A DNA stretch of 5,718 nucleotides from NCBI GenBank assembly GCA_002792395.1, contig PFOG01000015.1, positions 1-5,718 of the forward strand, given 5' to 3'. Below the pieces are notes generated by a model. That model worked only from the letters and a program-made list of their open reading frames with translations. It had not been told where the DNA came from and searched no databases. Below are positions 1-3,050 of this stretch, piece by piece. The translations under genes and the position numbers were made by a program. Numbering within the stretch: the stretch's first letter is position 1; each line of letters starts with the position of its first letter. The stretch comes from Candidatus Portnoybacteria bacterium CG_4_10_14_0_2_um_filter_44_20. Its GTDB lineage: Bacteria > Patescibacteriota > Minisyncoccia > Portnoybacterales > GCA-002795985.

Positions 1-42
1 GAGGCAGCTGTTCGCGAACCAGCTAAGCATGCCAAATTTTAA
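1..42 (+). CDS. possible 3' end of an upstream gene (last 13 codons)
   Basis: Frame 1 is open from the first base to a TAA at 40-42 and reads EAAVREPAKHAKF. The mix of charged residues and alanine is believable as a protein C-terminus, and a gene on the same strand would fit the layout. Thirteen codons are too few to recognise a family or to exclude chance, and frame 2 is also open past base 80. The promoter of the next gene begins about 40 bases later, so any upstream gene would have to end near here. Confidence 0.25.
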   Translation, partial: EAAVREPAKHAKF

Positions 43-84
43 AATACCCCAAGAGTCCAGAATAGGGTGGCATTATACATTTTG

Positions 85-113
85 TTGACGAGGCCCTGAT
101 AATATGATACTGT
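85..113 (+). promoter_or_regulatory. sigma-70-type promoter of the 161-532 gene
   Basis: A -35 box TTGACG (85-90, one mismatch to TTGACA) lies 17 bases before TACTGT (108-113). The second box is preceded by TGA at 105-107, which is an extended -10 (TGn). Transcription would start near 120, giving a leader of about 40 bases. The -10 itself is only moderate, so the call rests on the good -35, the ideal spacing and the TGn together. Confidence 0.55.
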
Positions 114-146
114 CTTGGTAACGTATCAATCATTGAAAATCAAAAA

Positions 147-153
147 AAGGGGT
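147..153 (+). promoter_or_regulatory. Shine-Dalgarno that decides the start at 161
   Basis: AAGGGGTG-like sequence ends about 7 bases before ATG 161. A GTG at 152 is also in frame and would add three residues, but it lies inside the purine-rich site and has no site of its own. The ATG is therefore the better start. Confidence 0.65.
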
Positions 154-160
154 GAAAGAA

Positions 161-532
161 ATGCCAAAGGGCGTAAAAGAATTTTCCGAAAAAATGGCCA
201 AAGAGGGGTATGCGCTTCTCGGCCCTTGCCGTAAGTATCGTGAAAATGACCGGGTATTGACCGAAGAAGAAATTAAGGCTTATGTTGTGGCCACTCAGGA
301 ACGGTTTAAGGCTTCTTGGGACAAAATAACCAGATTGATTCTGACAGCCGGCGCCGCAAGGCTCTATTTCGAAGGTCCGGCCGCTGAAATTTTTGGCGAA
401 ATTACTAAAGATGATTTGGTAGTTGCCTATGATCTGGATTTTGACGATGGAACTTCTCTCAATGATACGCCAACGGTGTTTATTTATTGCAGGGTTAAAC
501 GGACTGACGAGGTAAATAAAATAGTAAATTAG
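161..532 (+). CDS. hypothetical protein, 123 residues, cytoplasmic
   Basis: I do not recognise this protein. It starts MPKGVKEFSEKMAKEGY and has no signal peptide or membrane segment, so it is probably cytoplasmic. The first half (about residues 1-66) looks mainly helical and highly charged, with a stretch rich in E and K near residues 32-52. The second half (about 67-115) alternates hydrophobic and acidic residues (LVVAYDLDFDDG, then VFIYCRV) and looks like beta strands. It has two cysteines, near residues 15 and 109, which do not form a metal-site pattern. The gene has its own promoter, a clear Shine-Dalgarno and its own terminator, so it is a single-gene unit and not part of the sigma factor operon. 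This complete set of signals is the main reason to believe it is real. No function is proposed. Confidence 0.8.
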   Translation: MPKGVKEFSEKMAKEGYALLGPCRKYRENDRVLTEEEIKAYVVATQERFKASWDKITRLILTAGAARLYFEGPAAEIFGEITKDDLVVAYDLDFDDGTSLNDTPTVFIYCRVKRTDEVNKIVN

Positions 533-544
533 GGGCAAAAAATA

Positions 545-573
545 CGTCCCGCGTGTTCCGGGCGTTTTCTTTT
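545..573 (+). terminator. intrinsic terminator after the 161-532 gene
   Basis: CG(t)CCCG at 545-551 pairs with CGGGCG at 559-564: six G-C pairs, one bulged T at 547, and a seven-base loop. The tract TTTTCTTTT (565-573) follows directly. It starts 12 bases after the TAG of the preceding gene, which is the expected place. Confidence 0.7.
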
Positions 574-588
574 AGGCCTTTTAAAATC

Positions 589-617
589 TTGTCATTGGGC
601 AATTTTTGTGAGAGAAT
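589..617 (+). promoter_or_regulatory. candidate promoter for the sigma factor gene
   Basis: TTGTCA (589-594) lies 17 bases before GAGAAT (612-617), and TGA at 609-611 makes an extended -10. It sits just after the terminator and about 100 bases before ATG 726. The -10 matches only four of six consensus positions. An AT-rich TATATT at 713-718 could instead drive an almost leaderless transcript, but no -35 supports that. Confidence 0.33.
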
Positions 618-650
618 AAGGGAAGTAATTAAATAAGGCACGATTGATGT

Positions 651-664
651 TTGGCGCCTGCCAA
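651..664 (+). promoter_or_regulatory. small inverted repeat in the sigma factor leader
   Basis: TTGGC (651-655) and GCCAA (660-664) form a five-base inverted repeat around GCCT, with a run of seven T at 671-677 a few bases later. The stem is short and the T-run is offset, so this is a weak terminator or a protein-binding site. It lies between the candidate promoter and the start of the sigma gene, where either would affect expression. Confidence 0.25.
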
Positions 665-725
665 GGGTTATTTTTTTGTATTATGGAAGAGAAAGCGCCG
701 CGGATAGAATTTTATATTTTAATAG

Positions 726-1253
726 ATGGATCACCAAGAGTTTATAAAATTATATGATGAAAATGTAACCGGCATCTACCGGTATATTTTAATACGCGTT
801 AGTTCGAAAGAAGCGGCGCAGGATTTGACTTCCGAAGTTTTTTTGCGGACCTGGGAATATATCGGCCAGTCAATGGCGGCCAGGGAAACGGCAGTCAGTA
901 TTCAAATCAAGAGTCCGAGAGCTTTTTTCTATCGGGTGGCTAAAAATTTAGTGGTTGATTTTTATCGCGAGAAAGCCAAGGCGCCGATTTCTCTGGACGA
1001 ATTAGAGGTGCAAATTCCCGATACTGAGAACAATCCTGCCGAAAGAACTAGTCTGGCGCTAGAAATGGCTCCGGTTCAGCGCGCGTTAGCCGGGCTTAAA
1101 GATGACTATCGCGATGTGATCATCTGGCATTATCTTGACGATCTGAGCGTGCCTGAAATAGCCGACGTTTTGGGCAAATCTGAAGGAGCGGTTCGGGTAA
1201 TGTTGCATCGTGGCTTAGGGTCGGCCAGGCAGCTGATTGAGAGCGGAAAATAG
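726..1253 (+). CDS. ECF-type RNA polymerase sigma factor (sigma-70 family)
   Basis: An alternative sigma factor that would direct RNA polymerase to a specific promoter set. It has 175 residues, a normal ECF length, with only regions 2 and 4. Region 2 spans about residues 5-82: FIKLYDENVTGIYRYI, the core-binding motif DLTSEVFLRTW at 33-43, then SPRAFFYRVAKNLVVDFYRE at 63-82 for -10 recognition. A polar linker follows (84-112). Region 4 spans about 114-171 and contains the helix-turn-helix SVPEIADVLGKSEGAVRVML (141-160) that would read the -35. The start was chosen because residues 2-20 match the usual beginning of the family. No Shine-Dalgarno precedes ATG 726, only an AT-rich stretch, so initiation may be leaderless or SD-independent. 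The gene 107 bases downstream encodes a membrane protein that is its likely regulator. The family call is firm; the signal and the regulon are unknown. Confidence 0.93.
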   Translation: MDHQEFIKLYDENVTGIYRYILIRVSSKEAAQDLTSEVFLRTWEYIGQSMAARETAVSIQIKSPRAFFYRVAKNLVVDFYREKAKAPISLDELEVQIPDTENNPAERTSLALEMAPVQRALAGLKDDYRDVIIWHYLDDLSVPEIADVLGKSEGAVRVMLHRGLGSARQLIESGK

Positions 1254-1258
1254 AGTGC

Positions 1259-1291
1259 CCGAGATCAGTCCGAGATCGTATCTCGGACTGA
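1259..1291 (+). promoter_or_regulatory. 12-bp perfect hairpin plus a spare arm between sigma and membrane gene
   Basis: Bases 1265-1276 and 1280-1291 are perfect reverse complements around the three-base loop CGT. No T-run follows on either strand, so it is not a standard intrinsic terminator. The motif CCGAGAT occurs three times: direct at 1259-1265 and 1270-1276, inverted at 1280-1286. The inverted copy could therefore pair with either direct copy, although the inner pairing is far longer. Possible roles are an RNA processing or stability element that sets the ratio of sigma factor to its partner, or an operator. Confidence 0.6.
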
Positions 1292-1360
1292 ATAATTAAG
1301 CTGTAATAAATACGCCGGTTTTCCGTCTTTATATATGTAGGGGTAACTCCCTTTAAAACA

Positions 1361-2185
1361 ATGGACGAGAAAGAATTGATCAATAGAATAAGGGCTTTGA
1401 AAAAAATCCAGCCGGACGAGGCATGGGTAATTTCCTGTCGTGCGCAGATAACGCGACGGGTTGAAAGCGCTGGCGAGGCCACAAATTGGAAATCCAGAAT
1501 TGCTGAGGTTTTTAGCTTCAATCAGCCGCTTTTTCAGCCAGCCGTTATTAGCTTGGTTGCTTTTGTTATTTTGGCGGGAATTGGCGGGTTAGCGATTTTT
1601 AATGCCCAAGGTAGCTTGCCGGGAGAAAACGCCTTTCTTTTGAAGGTTTTTGCGGAAAAAGCCCAATGGCAATATACAGCTTTAGTTGCTGATGAAACCG
1701 CGCAGGTTAAGCTGGGAGCCGAAATGACCGACCGGCGCGCTCAGGAATTGGCGCAGATTATGGATAGCTCTTCAGCGCCACAGGATGACCAGGTCAAGCA
1801 AGCGGTTGACCAGATCCAGCTTCAGGTGGCGAGCGCGAAAGAGAACGTTTCAAAACTAAAAGAACAGATTGGCGCCCAGAATGGAAATCCGCGAAAGATA
1901 GCGGAGGCGGCAATGGCCGTTCGGGACAGTAACGCTAAGGTGAAAGAGATAATGGCGCAGGCGCAAAGCAGTTTATCGGAAAACCTATCGGAAGACAAAG
2001 CGCTGGCCTCGAAAATTTCCGATATTTCCGATATCACGTCCGAAACAAATGATCGGGTAACGGAAATTATTGATTCGGTGGAACTAATGAAAGGCGATGT
2101 CGGGGTTGGAGAGCAAACAGCGACTACTTCCGAAAAAGCCGGAGTGCCGGAAATCGAAACGACGACGCCCGAATTGTTGCCGTAA
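1361..2185 (+). CDS. single-pass membrane protein, DUF5667-like, candidate anti-sigma factor
   Basis: A 274-residue protein with a cytoplasmic N-terminus (1-60), one membrane helix (about 61-81, AVISLVAFVILAGIGGLAIF) and an extracytoplasmic part of about 190 residues. Basic residues before the helix fit an N-in topology. The outer part begins with LPGE (86-89), then helices rich in A, Q, E and K (about 90-245) that probably form a coiled bundle, and ends in an acidic T/P-rich tail. The LPG motif followed by AEKAQWQY and long helices resembles the DUF5667 family as I recall it, which often follows sigma factors in these phyla. Position after an ECF sigma gene and the topology suggest it holds the sigma factor at the membrane. 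The zinc anti-sigma motif (HxxxCxxC) is absent: the N-domain has a single cysteine at 26, so the binding mode would differ. No good Shine-Dalgarno is seen; AGGGG (1339-1343) is 17 bases upstream. Anti-sigma function is inferred. Confidence 0.8.
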   Translation: MDEKELINRIRALKKIQPDEAWVISCRAQITRRVESAGEATNWKSRIAEVFSFNQPLFQPAVISLVAFVILAGIGGLAIFNAQGSLPGENAFLLKVFAEKAQWQYTALVADETAQVKLGAEMTDRRAQELAQIMDSSSAPQDDQVKQAVDQIQLQVASAKENVSKLKEQIGAQNGNPRKIAEAAMAVRDSNAKVKEIMAQAQSSLSENLSEDKALASKISDISDITSETNDRVTEIIDSVELMKGDVGVGEQTATTSEKAGVPEIETTTPELLP

Positions 2186-2211
2186 TTATTTTGTTTTTAA
2201 AATTCCTATCC

Positions 2212-2289
2212 GTCATGCTGAACCCCGAAGGTGTCATGCTGAACTTGTTTCAGCATCTCACGCGATCCCGAAATAAATTCGGGATGACA
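2212..2289 (+). repeat. interspersed palindromic repeat with two stem-loops, plus a partial copy
   Basis: The main unit is 2232-2289. It contains stem-loop one (ATGCTGAA 2236-2243 with TTCAGCAT 2249-2256), stem-loop two (ATCCCGAA 2265-2272 with TTCGGGAT 2278-2285), and outer ends TGTC (2232-2235) and GACA (2286-2289) that pair to close a three-way junction. A partial copy precedes it: GTCATGCTGAAC occurs at 2212-2223 and again at 2233-2244. I recognise this kind of sequence as a widespread intergenic repeat in many bacterial genomes, including these phyla. Its minus-strand translation gives the often-seen spurious peptide HPEFISGS...MLKQVQHD. It is non-coding. Confidence 0.75.
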
Positions 2290-2313
2290 AACGCTGGATG
2301 ATGTTGATATAAT
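2284..2313 (+). promoter_or_regulatory. strong-looking promoter at the edge of the repeat
   Basis: ATGACA (2284-2289, five of six -35 bases) lies 18 bases before a perfect TATAAT (2308-2313), with TGA at 2305-2307 as extended -10. This is the best promoter match in the window. Its -35 is the terminal GATGACA of the interspersed repeat. Transcription would start near 2320, about 620 bases before the surface protein gene, and produce a very long leader. The terminator-like hairpin at 2426-2453 would lie in that leader. Confidence 0.5.
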
Positions 2314-2425
2314 GTTTTTTAAGACAGCTAATTTTACATCACGCGTTGAACATATTTTATCCACAGCCAACCGTTTGATTCTTTGTAAAAAAATTGATAA
2401 GCTGAAAGTAGAGAAATATTTTTTT

Positions 2426-2453
2426 AAAAGGGAAAGGGCGCCTTTTCTTTTTT
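2426..2453 (+). terminator. terminator-like hairpin with T-rich 3' arm
   Basis: AAAAGGGAAAGG (2426-2437) pairs along its full length with CCTTTTCTTTTT (2441-2452): 12 continuous pairs including two G-T, around the loop GCG. The 3' arm is itself T-rich and one more T follows. It could end transcripts from the membrane protein gene or act as an attenuator downstream of the 2284-2313 promoter. It is A/T-heavy, and the T-tract lies within the stem instead of after it, which weakens the call. Confidence 0.4.
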
Positions 2454-2596
2454 GGCGGTTTATCCCGTACCTTTCCCGTCTCAAGACTGTTGAATTTTGC
2501 GGACAGAGTCGCAAGGCGTTTCGCTTTATGGCTTTGACAGATGATAGTCTTGGGCTGGGAAAGGTCCGGGATTTGTTAAAAAGGAGATAGCGCCGG

Positions 2597-2619
2597 CTGT
2601 TATGTCGAATAACAGTTTT
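2597..2619 (+). terminator. weak hairpin followed by four T
   Basis: CTGTTAT (2597-2603) and ATAACAG (2609-2615) form a seven-base stem around GTCGA, followed by TTTT (2616-2619). The stem is A/T-rich and the T-run short, so termination would be inefficient at best. Confidence 0.25.
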
Positions 2620-2640
2620 GAATCCCATCCCGCCCAAGAG

Positions 2641-2665
2641 ATCATTTTTGCCGCGAGGCAATGAT
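2641..2665 (+). repeat. stem-loop with a three-base bulge
   Basis: ATCA-TTT-TTGCC (2641-2652) pairs with GGCAA-TGAT (2657-2665) around GCGA: nine pairs with TTT bulged. No T-run follows. It lies just before the inverted-repeat element and may be part of the same mobile or leader sequence. Confidence 0.4.
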
Positions 2666-2723
2666 GATTTTGAAAAGTGGGACAAAGGTCGAATAGAACC
2701 AAACGTCTTGTGAGATATTTTCC

Positions 2724-2747
2724 TCCTCCCCTTAGATGAGGGGAGGA
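2724..2747 (+). repeat. C/G-rich hairpin 1 within the element
   Basis: TCCTCCCCTT (2724-2733) pairs with GAGGGGAGGA (2738-2747): nine Watson-Crick pairs plus one T-G closing the loop AGAT. There is no T-run on the + side. Confidence 0.65.
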
Positions 2748-2787
2748 TAAAGGTGGGGTGCTGATAAATAACAACACCTCCCCTCGG

Positions 2788-2811
2788 TCCCCTCCTCAGC
2801 TGAGGAGGGGA
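2788..2811 (+). repeat. C/G-rich perfect palindrome of 24 bp
   Basis: Bases 2788-2799 (TCCCCTCCTCAG) are followed without a spacer by their exact reverse complement (2800-2811). Its 3' arm can alternatively pair with the 5' arm of the preceding hairpin, so several mutually exclusive folds exist. Confidence 0.7.
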
Positions 2812-2862
2812 GGAAGAAGAAAATTTCACAAGAAAGTCAAAATTGGTTCTATAAAAAAGTTG

Positions 2863-2879
2863 GTCCCCCGAAGGGGGAC
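2863..2879 (+). repeat. GC-rich hairpin with a GAA loop in the surface gene leader
   Basis: GTCCCCC (2863-2869) pairs with GGGGGAC (2873-2879) around GAA. The seven pairs include six G-C, so it is very stable. No T-run follows directly: the next bases are AGGAATATAAATCTG. It therefore acts more likely as a 5' stability element or transcript boundary than as a terminator. Confidence 0.6.
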
Positions 2880-2890
2880 AGGAATATAAA

Positions 2891-2928
2891 TCTGTTTCCG
2901 TTCTTTTTTCAAAAAGGGCGGAGGCGGA
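2891..2928 (+). promoter_or_regulatory. hairpin that sequesters the ribosome binding site of the surface protein gene
   Basis: Bases 2891-2907 (TCTGTTTCCGTTCTTTT) can pair without interruption with 2912-2928 (AAAAGGGCGGAGGCGGA), leaving the loop TTCA. Of the 17 pairs, 12 are Watson-Crick and five are G-U. The 3' arm contains the whole purine-rich site GGCGGAGGCGG (2917-2927), the only Shine-Dalgarno candidate for ATG 2940. Its GGAGG core (2920-2924) is 15 bases from the start, longer than ideal, while the distal GGCGG is closer. In this fold translation would be blocked until the helix is opened, for example by temperature, a binding protein or an alternative fold with the upstream repeats. 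The pairing is seen directly; regulation is inferred. Confidence 0.5.
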
Positions 2929-2939
2929 AAAAAATAACA

Positions 2940-3050
2940 ATGAGTACCAAAACAAAAAAGACATTGACAAAAGTTGCCTCAATCGCAACCTCGGGCGCAA
3001 CAATCCTGTTGCTTTCCGGCATTTCAATGTTGGCGCCAGCGATGGCGGCT
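2940..3050 (+). other. signal peptide of the surface protein
   Basis: A basic n-region (lysines at 4, 6, 7 and 11) is followed by a hydrophobic stretch (about 20-32, with ILLLSG) and a cleavage site APAMA-A around residues 36-37, matching the A-x-A rule. There is no lipobox cysteine, so this is a signal peptidase I substrate and not a lipoprotein. It also supports ATG 2940 as the start. Confidence 0.85.

Larger units (their letters stand above)
2693..2852. repeat. about 160-bp element with imperfect terminal inverted repeats around C/G-rich palindromes
   Basis: The left end, ATAGAACCAA (2693-2702) then TCTTGTGA (2706-2713) and TTTTC (2718-2722), is mirrored on the right by GAAAA (2819-2823), TCACAAGA (2826-2833) and TTGGTTCTAT (2843-2852). 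An outer GGGAC (2679-2683) and GTCCC (2863-2867) may extend it. Inside are two strong palindromes, 2724-2747 and 2788-2811. The CCTCCCC/GGGGAGG core resembles C/G-rich intergenic repeats seen in multiple copies in many genomes. The design is that of a MITE-like or large palindromic repeat, but no transposase and no clear target duplication are visible. As RNA the whole stretch could fold into one long branched hairpin. Confidence 0.55.
2186..2939 (+). other. 754-base intergenic region, structured, no convincing gene
   Basis: No reading frame here has coding character. An open frame at 2312-2590 (+) is rich in F, K and R, lacks a Shine-Dalgarno and contains a terminator-like hairpin. The long minus-strand frames read through repeats. 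The region instead holds, in order, an interspersed repeat, a promoter, several hairpins, an inverted-repeat element and a hairpin over the ribosome binding site at 2940. It probably serves as the 3' region of the membrane protein gene and the promoter and leader of the surface protein gene. The individual parts are listed separately. Confidence 0.65.

Noticed and set aside
6..24. Near-palindrome around GTTCGCGAAC, flanked by AGCT on both sides
   Set aside because: The arms match except for one extra C, but it may lie in coding sequence of the upstream gene and the window edge hides its context. Too little to call an operator.
140..538. 132-residue minus-strand frame opposite the first gene, with similar minus-strand frames at 1120-1521 and 1822-2037
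   Set aside because: These lie opposite well-supported genes with proper signals on the + strand and carry no domain features.
2016..2036. Short tandem repeat TTTCCGATA, twice
   Set aside because: It encodes SDISDI in the membrane protein tail and is only two units long; coincidental or codon-driven.
2312..2590. 92-residue open frame on the + strand
   Set aside because: It begins inside the TATAAT box, has no Shine-Dalgarno, is rich in F, K and R like translated A/T-rich DNA, and contains the 2426-2453 terminator-like hairpin. A decayed gene cannot be fully excluded.
2602..2664. 20-codon frame with AAGGAG upstream
   Set aside because: The spacing from AAGGAG to ATG is about 15 bases, the start lies inside a hairpin, and the peptide resembles nothing.
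2681..2702. T-loop-like sequence GGTCGAATAGAACC suggesting a tRNA
   Set aside because: It does not match the GGTTCRANYCC pattern, and no acceptor, D or anticodon stems surround it. The match is better explained by the inverted-repeat end.
2850..2890. TATAAA boxes at 2850-2855 and 2885-2890 as surface gene promoters
   Set aside because: Neither has a convincing -35 at 16-18 bases. The best partner for the second is TTGGTC at 19 bases. They remain possible, and the second would remove part of the hairpin over the ribosome binding site.
2206..3027. 273-residue open frame on the minus strand
   Set aside because: It reads through the interspersed repeat (giving the typical spurious HPEFISGS / LKQVQHD peptide), the C/G palindromes, and the signal peptide region of the surface gene. 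No Shine-Dalgarno or family pattern was seen.
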